From an uncultured Flavobacteriaceae bacterium (GTDB taxonomy: Bacteria > Bacteroidota > Bacteroidia > Flavobacteriales > Flavobacteriaceae), in the NCBI GenBank assembly GCA_947500585.1, contig CANMSN010000020.1, positions 1-54,502 on the forward strand: a DNA stretch of 54,502 nt, in the 5' to 3' direction. The first letter of the stretch is position 1. Every line of letters starts with the position of its first letter. This document shows, in pieces, positions 46,136 through 54,348 of this stretch. The notes below the pieces were generated by a model. The model ran no database searches, had not been told where the DNA came from, and was given only the letters and a program-made list of their open reading frames with translations. Both the position numbers and the translations under genes were made by a program.

Positions 46136-47537
46136 ATCTATAACGATGATATGCATGGGGTGGCTTTTAATCTTTATAGTACTAGTTGGTGCTACTTATA
46201 GGTTGCATACTTTAATTAAAGATTTTAAAACCGTAGGAAATTATGAAAAAGCAGATTCACTTCAAACAGCTCAAAATTGGTTTTATGCTGCGATAGTTGT
46301 GGCCTCGCTTTGCGCATTAAGTATCCTCTACCTCTTTATAAAAGGCACTATTTATGAAGGCCATTTTTTTGAATGGTTGAACTTAGTTCTGCGCTTGATT
46401 CATATAACTTTTGGCATAGCATGGATAGGCGCTTCATTTTACTTTGTTTTTTTAGAAAACGCATTGAACAGAACAGTAGGTGTAAGGGAAGAATTAGCTG
46501 GTAATTTATGGGCTGTTCATGGTGGTGGATTTTACTATTTAGAAAAATATAAGGTCGCCCCAAAAGAGATACCCAAGCATCTCCATTGGTTTAAATATGA
46601 AGCTTATTTCACCTGGTTATCTGGGTTTTGCTTGTTAATTATTGTTTATTATTTTAATGCCAGTTCGTATTTAATAGACCCAGAGGTTCTACTCTTAAAA
46701 CCTTTGGAAGCTATTGTATTAAGTATAACTTCATTGCTTGTTGGGTGGTTGATATATGACCAGATTTGTAAAAGACTTAGTAATAATAAAGTTTTATTTA
46801 CTCTAGCAATTACGGCTTTAGTATTTCTTTACGCCTGGTTTTATGCACAGGTTTTTGGTGGCAGAGCAGCATACATTCACTTTGGGATATTCTTAGGGAC
46901 ATTAATGGCAGGAAATGTCTTTTTTGTGATTATTCCAGGGCAAAAGCGAATGGTAGCCGCTGCAAAAAAAGGAATGGAGCCCAACCCTGCGGATGGTAAA
47001 GCCGCGTTTTTGCGCTCGTACACAAATAACTATTTCACGCTTCCGGTATTGTTTGTTATGATTAGTAACCATTTTCCAAGCACTTTTGGTAATGCTTATC
47101 AATGGATAGTTCTACTCGGAATTACATTAGGTACCGCAGGTATAAAACATTATTTAAATATTCGAGAGAAAGGACATATTTCAGTTTGGGTGATGCCTAC
47201 AGCAGTAGTAGTATTATTAAGTATGGCATTTATAACAGCTCCAACAAAATCTGATGACGAACAATGTAAAAAAATGGTTTCGTTTACCGAGGTTCAAACG
47301 GTAATCAATAATAGGTGTGTGCAGTGTCATTCATCAAACCCCACAGATGTAGTTTGGAAAATAGCGCCAAATGGTGTTAAATACGATAACGCAGAACAAA
47401 TATATAATTTACGTGACAAAATATACCAAAGGGTTGTAGTGAGTAAAAACATGCCTTTTAACAACAACCAAACAAAAATAACTCAAGAAGAGCGAGATTT
47501 AATTGATTGTTGGATAAATCAAGGTGCGCCAAAATAA
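46122..47537 (+). CDS. puuD: Membrane urate oxidase PuuD with C-terminal cytochrome c domain
   Basis: A 471-aa integral membrane protein oxidising urate to 5-hydroxyisourate. About 8 hydrophobic spans occupy residues 5-380. Segments RLIHITFGIAWIGASFYF near 91 and GNLWAVHGGGFYYLEKYKV near 127 are characteristic of PuuD. The tail contains one heme site, CVQCH (about residues 399-403), a probable distal Met in NMPFNNNQTK, and ends DLIDCWINQGAPK, so electrons probably go to the respiratory chain instead of directly to oxygen. It replaces soluble uricase here. Start ATG 46122 overlaps allB; a second ATG lies two codons on. Confidence 0.92.
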   Translation: MSMIESITMICMGWLLIFIVLVGATYRLHTLIKDFKTVGNYEKADSLQTAQNWFYAAIVVASLCALSILYLFIKGTIYEGHFFEWLNLVLRLIHITFGIAWIGASFYFVFLENALNRTVGVREELAGNLWAVHGGGFYYLEKYKVAPKEIPKHLHWFKYEAYFTWLSGFCLLIIVYYFNASSYLIDPEVLLLKPLEAIVLSITSLLVGWLIYDQICKRLSNNKVLFTLAITALVFLYAWFYAQVFGGRAAYIHFGIFLGTLMAGNVFFVIIPGQKRMVAAAKKGMEPNPADGKAAFLRSYTNNYFTLPVLFVMISNHFPSTFGNAYQWIVLLGITLGTAGIKHYLNIREKGHISVWVMPTAVVVLLSMAFITAPTKSDDEQCKKMVSFTEVQTVINNRCVQCHSSNPTDVVWKIAPNGVKYDNAEQIYNLRDKIYQRVVVSKNMPFNNNQTKITQEERDLIDCWINQGAPK

Positions 47538-47542
47538 AATAT

Positions 47543-48412
47543 ATGATAACATTAAAACAATTAAACACGCTGCCAAAAAAAGAAGGCTTCACTCATTTGC
47601 AACAGTGCTGCGCTTCTGGAGCTTGGGTAAATAAGATGTTGAAGGAGAGACCTTTCAAATCTGAAAGAGAACTTATCAATATCGCTACCAAAATTTGGTA
47701 CGACCAATGTATAATTAAAGATTTTAAACAAGCATTTTTAGGACATCCTAAGATAGGCGATATTGAAAGTTTAAAAGAGAAATATGCAAGCACTTTGCAA
47801 TGGGCAGGAGATGAACAGTCCAAAATTAGTGAAGCAGATATGGAAACCATTGAGGCCTTAGCAAAAGCAAATGAACTCTATGAAAAGAAATTCGGCTATA
47901 TTTTTATTGTGAGTGCCAGCGGTAAATCTGCCGAAGAAATGTTAGCTATTATCGGTTCTAGATTAAAACATAATGAGGCCGATGAAATTTATTTAGCCAT
48001 GAATGAGCAACATAAAATAACAACTATAAGATTGATTAAACTTATTGAAGGATTCAAGCAACTGACTGATTTGAATAGTCAAATCACAACACACATATTG
48101 GACACCTCATTGGGAATTCCTGCAAAAAATGTAGTGAGTACATTAAAGGCAAAGCAAAAAGATGAATGGAAGCCCATTTGTGTTGGCGCTACAAATACTG
48201 AAGGACGAATTTTGGATTTATTACCTGTTGGAAAGGTTTTACAACCTGGAATTTACAAGATGGAATTTCAAACATCAAACTATTTTAAAAGGAATGATAT
48301 AAATGGGTTTTATCCAGAAATTGCTATACAATTTGAGATAACTGATAACACACATTATCATATTCCTTTGTTAATAAGTCCGTTTGGTTATTCAACGTAT
48401 AGAGGAAGTTAA
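47543..48412 (+). CDS. Bifunctional OHCU decarboxylase / 5-hydroxyisourate hydrolase (UraD-UraH fusion)
   Basis: A 289-aa fusion covering the two steps after urate oxidation. Residues 1-165 form the decarboxylase, with CCASGAWVNKMLKERPF near 21 and LGHPKIGDIESLK near 65 (the HPxIGD motif), which yields S-allantoin. Residues 175-289 form the transthyretin-like hydrolase, with ITTHILDTSLGIPAKNVV near 181, a PICVGATNTEGRI-like middle strand, and the terminal signature HIPLLISPFGYSTYRGS (YRGS). The frame extends upstream to TTG 47507 inside puuD, but ATG 47543 gives the proper decarboxylase N-terminus 5 nt after the puuD stop. Order of activities in the chain is reversed relative to domain order. 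Confidence 0.93.
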   Translation: MITLKQLNTLPKKEGFTHLQQCCASGAWVNKMLKERPFKSERELINIATKIWYDQCIIKDFKQAFLGHPKIGDIESLKEKYASTLQWAGDEQSKISEADMETIEALAKANELYEKKFGYIFIVSASGKSAEEMLAIIGSRLKHNEADEIYLAMNEQHKITTIRLIKLIEGFKQLTDLNSQITTHILDTSLGIPAKNVVSTLKAKQKDEWKPICVGATNTEGRILDLLPVGKVLQPGIYKMEFQTSNYFKRNDINGFYPEIAIQFEITDNTHYHIPLLISPFGYSTYRGS

Positions 48413-48434
48413 AAATAGTATAGCAAGGGTCAAT

Positions 48435-49202
48435 ATGTTAAATTGGTTAGAATTATTAAACACGTTTCAGGTAGAAAGAAAACCAATAGCACTCGTTACT
48501 GTTACTAAGTGTCTTGGATCTGCACCCTGCAATTTGGGTTCTAGGATGGTTGTTACCAAAGATAAAAACACATATGGAACTGTTGGTGGTGGAAAACTGG
48601 AGTTTGAAGTTATTGAAAAGGCTTTAAAGGCTATTGAGGAAAATACAATTATTGAAACCTCATTTACATTGGGACCCAAGTTTGAACAATGTTGTGGTGG
48701 CAAAGTAGAATTATTGATAGAGCCCATGAACCAAGCTCCAGAACTCTTTTTGTTTGGAGCTGGACACATAGGTGTTCAAATAAGTAACCTTTTGGTTGAA
48801 ACGCCATTTAAAACGACTTTAATTGATTCAAGGGAAGGTTGGTTTGATACTATTAATGTTGATAAAAGTGTAAAAACTTGCTCAGTTTCAATCAAGGATT
48901 TTAAAACATTTAAAGACGCTATAGACTGGGGAGAAAATTGCTATGTGTTAGTAATGACTCATGATCACGGTATTGACTTAGATATCATAGCAATGGCCAT
49001 AGAAAATCAGACAAAATATTTGGGTTTAATAGGTAGTAAAACAAAATATGTACGGTTTAATAACATGATGAAAAATGACTTAAATATTGCAGAAGGCATG
49101 GATAATGTGATCTGTCCAGTCGGCTTAACTTTTTCAGGGAATACTCCAAAAGAAATAGCAATTGATATTGTTGCTCAGCTATTACAAATTCATTACAAAT
49201 AA
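48435..49202 (+). CDS. xdhC: XdhC-family xanthine dehydrogenase accessory protein
   Basis: A 255-aa molybdenum-cofactor insertase for XdhB. The N-terminal XdhC part has KCLGSAPCNLGSRMVV near residue 25 and TYGTVGGGKLEFEVI near 46. CCGGKVELLIEP near 86 is the conserved Cys-Gly-Gly element, and a Rossmann-like C-terminal domain has LFLFGAGHIGVQISNLLVE near 105 and LGLIGSKTKYVRF near 196. The frame is open back to 48384, overlapping the fusion gene, but ATG 48435 starts just before the conserved domain and leaves a 22-nt gap. It sits among ureide genes, away from xdhAB. Confidence 0.88.
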   Translation: MLNWLELLNTFQVERKPIALVTVTKCLGSAPCNLGSRMVVTKDKNTYGTVGGGKLEFEVIEKALKAIEENTIIETSFTLGPKFEQCCGGKVELLIEPMNQAPELFLFGAGHIGVQISNLLVETPFKTTLIDSREGWFDTINVDKSVKTCSVSIKDFKTFKDAIDWGENCYVLVMTHDHGIDLDIIAMAIENQTKYLGLIGSKTKYVRFNNMMKNDLNIAEGMDNVICPVGLTFSGNTPKEIAIDIVAQLLQIHYK

Positions 49203-49236
49203 AGAATAATACTAAATAACATTAATAATTTAACAT

Positions 49237-50355
49237 ATGAAATATACATTTAATCCGCCAAAAAGATATTTAATGGGGCCAGGGCCTTCAGATGCACATC
49301 CTAGAGTTTTAAAAGCGATGGCATCTCCTCTAATAGGACATTTAGACCCTCATTTTGTAAATATGATGGATGAGGTTAAGGCTATGGTACAAAACACCTT
49401 CTTAACCAAGAACGATTTGACTTTTGTAGTGTCAGCTCCAGGTAGTGCAGGTATGGAAACCTGTTTGGTAAATCTTTTAGAACCAGGAGATGAATGCATT
49501 ATCTGTATTAATGGTGTTTTTGGTGGTCGTATGGTAGATATTGCAGAACGCTGTGGGGCAAAAGTGCATAAAATCATAACACCTTGGGGTAAAGTTACGA
49601 GTTTAAAGCAAGTAAAAGAGGCATTAAAAACTTGTCCTAATCCAAAATTAGTAGCCTTAGTGCATGCTGAAACATCAACAGGTGCGCTTCAACCAATACA
49701 ACAAATAAGTGATGAAGTACATAATGCTGGGTCACTTTTGGTCGTAGACGCTGTAACCTCGTGGTGCGGTGTCCCTTTAAAAGTTGATGAATGGGGTATT
49801 GATGCCATTTATTCAGGAACACAAAAAAATTTGAGTGCTCCTCCAGGACTTTCACCAGTAAGTTTTTCTCCAAGAGCCGTAAAGGTATTGGAAAGTAGAA
49901 AAACAAAAGTGCAAAGTTGGTTCTTGGATTTAAATCTGGTAAAAAACTATTGGACTGGAGCAAAGCGAGCGTATCACCACACGGCTCCCGTGTCTTCTGT
50001 TTATGCAATTCACGAAGCTTTAAATCTTGTTATTGAAGAAGGTCTTGAGAATCGATGGAAACGACATCAAGAAGTTCATAATAAATTAAGAATAAGCTTG
50101 GAAAACCTAGGGTTTAAATATTTAGTTGATAAAGAAAATAGATTACCTAATTTAAATTCGGTTTATTTCCCTGTGAGCATCAAAGATGAATCTACCTTGA
50201 GAAGCACCTTGTTAAATGATTTCAATATTGAAATAGGAGGAGGACTAGGTGATTTTGCAGGTAAAATATGGCGTATCGGTATTATGGGAGAAAGTTGTAC
50301 CGAAAACCATGTTAATATGATTATTGGGGCATTAAAAGAATTGATGGATGAATAG
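49237..50355 (+). CDS. pucG: Class V aminotransferase, probable (S)-ureidoglycine:glyoxylate aminotransferase
   Basis: A 372-aa PLP enzyme of the alanine-glyoxylate aminotransferase family. YLMGPGPSDAHPRVLKAM near residue 8, SAPGSAGMETCLVNLLEPGD near 67, VDAVTSWCGVPLKVDEWGID near 170 and YSGTQKNLSAPPGLSPVSFS near 192 (Schiff-base lysine about Lys197) are clear. In a purine operon this family is usually PucG, which moves the amino group of ureidoglycine to glyoxylate, giving glycine and oxalurate. A serine- or alanine-glyoxylate aminotransferase disposing of glyoxylate is the alternative. Confidence 0.8.
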   Translation: MKYTFNPPKRYLMGPGPSDAHPRVLKAMASPLIGHLDPHFVNMMDEVKAMVQNTFLTKNDLTFVVSAPGSAGMETCLVNLLEPGDECIICINGVFGGRMVDIAERCGAKVHKIITPWGKVTSLKQVKEALKTCPNPKLVALVHAETSTGALQPIQQISDEVHNAGSLLVVDAVTSWCGVPLKVDEWGIDAIYSGTQKNLSAPPGLSPVSFSPRAVKVLESRKTKVQSWFLDLNLVKNYWTGAKRAYHHTAPVSSVYAIHEALNLVIEEGLENRWKRHQEVHNKLRISLENLGFKYLVDKENRLPNLNSVYFPVSIKDESTLRSTLLNDFNIEIGGGLGDFAGKIWRIGIMGESCTENHVNMIIGALKELMDE

Positions 50356-51571
50356 GGTACATAGAGAATTACAAAAGTTAGCAACCTACTCTTCATCAGA
50401 GTTTCCAGCTATTACACGAGTTCTATACACAAAAGAAGATTTAGAAGCGCGGGGTTATTTTATTTCCTTATGTGAGGAAATAAATTTGAGAATACGATTT
50501 GATGCTATTGGAAATATATTTGCCAGATGGGAGGGTACAGACCTAACATTGGCAGCAGTTGCTACGGGATCTCATATCGATGCTATTCCTTTATCTGGAA
50601 TGTACGACGGTACTGTGGGCGTATTTGGTGGTTTGGCAGCAATAAGAGATTTAAAAAAAGAAGGGTACAAGCCAAAACGGTCAATAGAATTAATTCTTTT
50701 TACTTCTGAAGAACCTACACGATTTAAAATAGGATGTATAGGCAGCAGAATGTTATCTGGTCAATTAAACAAAGAACAAGTGTTGAAATTAGTTGATGAT
50801 AAAGGAAAGAAATTTGATGATGCTAGAAAGAAAGCTGGTTTTTTTACAAGTCTGGATGATGTCGCTTTATCTAAAAATCACTACCACTCTTTTATAGAGC
50901 TGCATATAGAGCAGGGGCCTATCTTAGAAAAAGAAGGTACTGATATAGGCATAGTCACTAGAATAGCAGCACCAAGCACCTTAAAGGTAGCCCTAACAGG
51001 ACAAGGTGGTCATGCAGGAGCTGTTTTAATGAAGGACAGGAAAGATGCTGGAGTTGCTGGCTCAGAAATAATGTTGGCTGTAGAAAAAATAGCTAAAGAT
51101 TCCAATAGTGATGATACTGTGGCCACCGTTGGGATTTTTGACATCAAGCCAAGAGCGGTAAATAGCATACCCAGAGAAGCTTATTTAGAGATAGATTTGC
51201 GTGATACAAATGTAGAGACCAGAGACAAATGCTTAGAGGCTCTTAAACATAGAATTAAAGTCATTTGTGGTTTAAGAGGTGTCGATTATAAGCTAGAAAT
51301 GGTTAATTGCGATCCGCCAGCCATTTGTGAAAAAATGTTGATAGAAAACCTAGAGAACATAACTAAAAAACTTGGGTTCAAATCAAAAAAAATGATAAGT
51401 CGGGCCTATCACGACTCATTATTCATGGCATTAATAGCACCTACAACCATGATTTTTATACCATGTAAAGACGGCATAAGTCATAGACCGGATGAGTACA
51501 GCTCACCTTTGGCTATAGAAAAAGGAGTCATGACTCTAAAAGCGGTATTGAAAGATTTAACCCATAGCTAG
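50348..51571 (+). CDS. M20 amidohydrolase, probable ureidoglycolate amidohydrolase (UAH-like)
   Basis: A 407-aa metallo-hydrolase of the carbamoyl-amide hydrolase group. Metal motifs are TGSHIDAIPLSGMYDGTVGV near residue 74, FTSEEPTRFKIGCIGSRML near 118 and ELHIEQGPILEKEG near 183; AYHDSLFMALIAPTTMIFIP near 353 holds the last metal His. The TSEEPTRF...GSRML and AYHDSLFMA...PTTMIFIP blocks recall plant ureidoglycolate amidohydrolase more than allantoate hydrolases, which read DEEGxRF and GHDA like the neighbour at 51620. It would release glyoxylate, two ammonia and CO2 from ureidoglycolate, avoiding urea. It overlaps pucG by 8 nt. The alternative is a second allantoate or N-carbamoyl-amino-acid hydrolase. 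Confidence 0.75.
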   Translation: MNRVHRELQKLATYSSSEFPAITRVLYTKEDLEARGYFISLCEEINLRIRFDAIGNIFARWEGTDLTLAAVATGSHIDAIPLSGMYDGTVGVFGGLAAIRDLKKEGYKPKRSIELILFTSEEPTRFKIGCIGSRMLSGQLNKEQVLKLVDDKGKKFDDARKKAGFFTSLDDVALSKNHYHSFIELHIEQGPILEKEGTDIGIVTRIAAPSTLKVALTGQGGHAGAVLMKDRKDAGVAGSEIMLAVEKIAKDSNSDDTVATVGIFDIKPRAVNSIPREAYLEIDLRDTNVETRDKCLEALKHRIKVICGLRGVDYKLEMVNCDPPAICEKMLIENLENITKKLGFKSKKMISRAYHDSLFMALIAPTTMIFIPCKDGISHRPDEYSSPLAIEKGVMTLKAVLKDLTHS

Positions 51572-51619
51572 AATGCGGTTAATTTATTTTATCCACAGAA
51601 AAACTGAGACAATAATTTA

Positions 51620-52894
51620 ATGGAAAATATAGTAACAAACGAAACTGTAATACGTATTGTAAATCGGTTAAATCAACTTGGTAACTTAAGTGATGATGCC
51701 AATTGCTTATCTCGATTTTATGGAACTACTGCCCATAAAGTATCTGGTGATTTATTAATTTCTTGGATGGAGACTGCTGGTTTGGTAGTTACTAAAGATG
51801 GCATCGGTAATATAAAAGGCATTTTGCAGAGCAAGAATAAAAAAGCAAAACATTTTGTAATGGGTTCACATTACGATACTGTATTTAATGCAGGTAACTA
51901 TGATGGTCCTTTGGGGATTTTGTTAGGTATTGAAGTGGTAAAAAGAATCCTTAAAGAAAATATACAACTACCTTTTCATTTAAACGTTATAGCCTTTGCT
52001 GATGAAGAGGGTGCTCGATTCAATACGGCTTATTTAGGCAGTTCTGTATTGGTTAAAGAATTTGATAAAACTTGGTTAGAAAGAACGGACGATGATGGTG
52101 TTTCATTAAATGATGTCATCAATGAAAATAAAGGAGATATTGATGACATTTTTAATGCTTTTATTCCTAAAAAAGATTGGTTAGGCTATTTTGAGGCGCA
52201 TATTGAACAAGGTCCTATTTTATGTAAAGAAAACTTACCAGTATGTTTAGTTAGTAGTATAGCCGCACAGACCAGAATAAATATTGAATGGTTTGGGGAA
52301 TGCGGACATGCTGGCACGTACCCTATGGACTTAAGAAATGATGCCCTTTGCGCCGCTGCAGAGTTCGTTTTAGAAGTTGAAAAAATAGGAAGAGAACAAA
52401 AAACTAATTTGGTTGCTACGGTTGGTAAACTAAATTTAGAGCCCAACGTATCCAATGTAATTCCTGGTAGAGTTAATCACAGTCTAGACCTACGTTCTCC
52501 TGATGATTTGTTCTTAGTTGCGATAACCAAAAAGTTAAAACGAAAACTTTTAGAAATAGCCAGACGCAGATTACTTAAATACAAGTGGTCAATTATGCAG
52601 GCAAACCCATCTGTATTATGCGATTCTAATTTAAAGCAAGCACTTGGTCGCAGTATCATATCATCTGGAGTAAACCAGTTAATTGAAATCCCAAGTGGTG
52701 CTGGTCATGATGCCGTTATGATTTCAAAAGTAGCCCCAGTATCGATGCTTTTTATACGTTGTAAAGCAGGTATAAGTCACAACCCTTTGGAGTATGTAGC
52801 ACCTCATGATATTGCTGAGGCTTTAAAAGTTTGTGATAATTTTATAAATGAAATAATAATTTTAGAAAACAAAAAAAGTAACAAACATGAATAA
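51620..52894 (+). CDS. allC: M20 allantoate amidohydrolase
   Basis: A 424-aa zinc/manganese hydrolase converting allantoate to ureidoglycine, ammonia and CO2. Metal motifs are VMGSHYDTVFNAGNYDGPLG near residue 80, IAFADEEGARFNTAYLGSSV near 125, FEAHIEQGPILCKENL near 191 and PSGAGHDAVMISKVAPVSML near 358; GECGHAGTYPMDLRNDAL near 231 is the dimer-domain segment that gates the substrate. DEEGARF and GAGHDA match the AllC/hydantoinase-carbamoylase pattern. It is separated from the preceding M20 gene by 48 nt and overlaps the bicupin gene by 8 nt. Confidence 0.87.
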   Translation: MENIVTNETVIRIVNRLNQLGNLSDDANCLSRFYGTTAHKVSGDLLISWMETAGLVVTKDGIGNIKGILQSKNKKAKHFVMGSHYDTVFNAGNYDGPLGILLGIEVVKRILKENIQLPFHLNVIAFADEEGARFNTAYLGSSVLVKEFDKTWLERTDDDGVSLNDVINENKGDIDDIFNAFIPKKDWLGYFEAHIEQGPILCKENLPVCLVSSIAAQTRINIEWFGECGHAGTYPMDLRNDALCAAAEFVLEVEKIGREQKTNLVATVGKLNLEPNVSNVIPGRVNHSLDLRSPDDLFLVAITKKLKRKLLEIARRRLLKYKWSIMQANPSVLCDSNLKQALGRSIISSGVNQLIEIPSGAGHDAVMISKVAPVSMLFIRCKAGISHNPLEYVAPHDIAEALKVCDNFINEIIILENKKSNKHE

Positions 52895-53648
52895 AATAAA
52901 ACTTACCGCATTATCTACCACGGTAGTAGAAAGAAATCACGCTTTAATAACTGGCGACGGATTTGTTAATAGTGCTTTACCTAATTGGACAGATTGTGAA
53001 GTAAATGTCGTGATTAATGAAGCCATGGGAGCAAACTTTTGCCAGTTAATTACAACTATGACCACTGAAAGTAAATTACAAGGCAAGACTCATAAATCTC
53101 AAATCTTCTTTTATGTTTTATCTGGTACATGTATTTTTAAGATAAATAAAAAGGAGGTAAAGGTTAATAAAGGCGGATATGTTTATGTTCCTGTCAATGA
53201 GCAATACGACATTTTAAATGCTGAAGAAAACACAAAAATACTGTCCTTCCATAAGGTTTATGAACCACTTGAAAATGTTCAAGCACCAAAAGTTATTATC
53301 AATAATCAATTAAATATAGAGCAAACTATTTATAGTGAAGATCCAAACTTGCTTATGCAAAATTTATTGCCAGATCAAGAAAATTTAAGTTTTGATATGG
53401 CAATAAATATTTTCAAGTATAATCCTGGTGCAAATCTTCCATTTGTTGAAACCCACATCATGGAACATGGGCTCATGTACTTAGAAGGTCAGGGAATATA
53501 TCGCTTGGATGACAAATGGTATCCAGTTAAAAAAGGAGATTGTATATGGATGGCTCCTTACTGTCCACAATGGTTTGGTGCTCTAGGGACAGAACCAGCA
53601 GTTTATATTTATTATAAAAATGTAAATAGATTCCCGATAACTATTTAA
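52887..53648 (+). CDS. allE: (S)-ureidoglycine aminohydrolase (bicupin)
   Basis: A 253-aa protein with two cupin barrels, converting (S)-ureidoglycine to (S)-ureidoglycolate and ammonia. The first cupin covers about residues 45-115 (SQIFFYVLSGTCIFKINKKE). The second covers about 165-250, with FVETHIMEHGLMYLEGQGIY near 186 holding the metal-binding Glu/His set and WMAPYCPQWFGALG near 222. The protein ends in the family-typical YIYYKNVNRFPI. It sits between the allantoate hydrolase and the end of the operon, filling the step between allantoate and ureidoglycolate hydrolysis. Confidence 0.93.
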   Translation: MNKIKLTALSTTVVERNHALITGDGFVNSALPNWTDCEVNVVINEAMGANFCQLITTMTTESKLQGKTHKSQIFFYVLSGTCIFKINKKEVKVNKGGYVYVPVNEQYDILNAEENTKILSFHKVYEPLENVQAPKVIINNQLNIEQTIYSEDPNLLMQNLLPDQENLSFDMAINIFKYNPGANLPFVETHIMEHGLMYLEGQGIYRLDDKWYPVKKGDCIWMAPYCPQWFGALGTEPAVYIYYKNVNRFPITI

Positions 53649-53854
53649 GTAATTTGGATTGATTAATTAATTTAAGTTGCTAAAATATAAAAACAAATCG
53701 GTTCTGTCGCGTCTATTCAAAAGGTAATAAAAATCATCTTTTAAATTAATCAATTAAACAGTTAAAGAATTAAATGATTTGAAGATTGATTTTTTACTAG
53801 AAATTAGCTGTTCTTTCTTAATCAAATGTCTTTTTTAAACTAAAAAGACTCATT
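53649..53854. other. Spacer downstream of the purine operon
   Basis: About 200 nt holding the first copy of the ~95-bp duplicated sequence (53736-53831) and no ORF. No strong terminator directly follows the last purine gene; the hairpin in repeat copy 2 (53911) is the nearest candidate. Confidence 0.5.
53736..53831. repeat. ~95-bp direct repeat, copy A
   Basis: Matches 54170-54264 in the same orientation with scattered substitutions. Shared blocks include GAATTAAATGATTT, AAGATTGATT and CTAGAAATTA. AT-rich and non-coding; together with copy B it brackets the larger repeat. Confidence 0.8.
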
Positions 53855-54112
53855 GAATAGCGCACCTATTTGATGCTATTAATTGATGTCAACTGAAAGT
53901 AATTAAAATAAAAAAAGCCCATAAACATAAGTTTTGGGGCTTTTTAGTTGATTTTAAGTGACCGGGCTGGGGTCTGAAATTAAATTTTAATATATTGATA
54001 TTCAAAAAGTTATAATTATTTTAATTAGGTAGCTCACCGAATAACGCACCTAATTTTAGCACTAATGTAAAATGAACTTAATTTGATATAAATGTATGCA
54101 AAAATATTCAAT
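53855..54112. repeat. Dispersed ~265-bp intergenic repeat, copy 2
   Basis: Direct-orientation match of 6048-6315. It starts GAATAGCGCACCTATTTGATGC and ends GCAAAAATATTCAAT. It has the same two GAATARCGCACCTA boxes (53855 and about 54039), the GTGACCGGGCTGGGGTCTGA block and a central hairpin. With copy 1 it flanks the orphan gene and all nucleotide-catabolism genes. Confidence 0.85.
53911..53945. terminator. Hairpin inside repeat copy 2, probable terminator of the purine operon
   Basis: AAAAAAGCCCATAAAC faces GTTTTGGGGCTTTTT around a short loop, with a T-run on the right. The GCCC/GGGC pairing replaces GTCC/GGAC of copy 1. The upper stem is less perfect than in copy 1. Confidence 0.65.
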
Positions 54113-54169
54113 AAAATGACCCAATACTCCACTTTGGTTCTTTCACCTCTGTTAAGTGTAGTAAAAAAT

Positions 54170-54264
54170 ATCGTTTAAATTAATAAGTTAAACAGTTAGA
54201 GAATTAAATGATTTAAAGATTGATTCTCTCCTAGAAATTAACTGTTCTTTATTAATCATATGTA
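54170..54264. repeat. ~95-bp direct repeat, copy B
   Basis: Second copy of the sequence at 53736-53831, same orientation, 434 nt away. Non-coding, with nothing recognised inside it. Confidence 0.8.
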
Positions 54265-54348
54265 TTAATTGTTTTATTATTGATTTTGGACAGTAAGTAA
54301 TTACGAAAAAGAAAATATGGTAACTACAGAACAAAAATGGTGTAATGA

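Noticed and set aside
49637..50008. Minus-strand 123-codon frame inside pucG
   Set aside because: Covers the PLP lysine region of a clear enzyme; no start context or family resemblance of its own.
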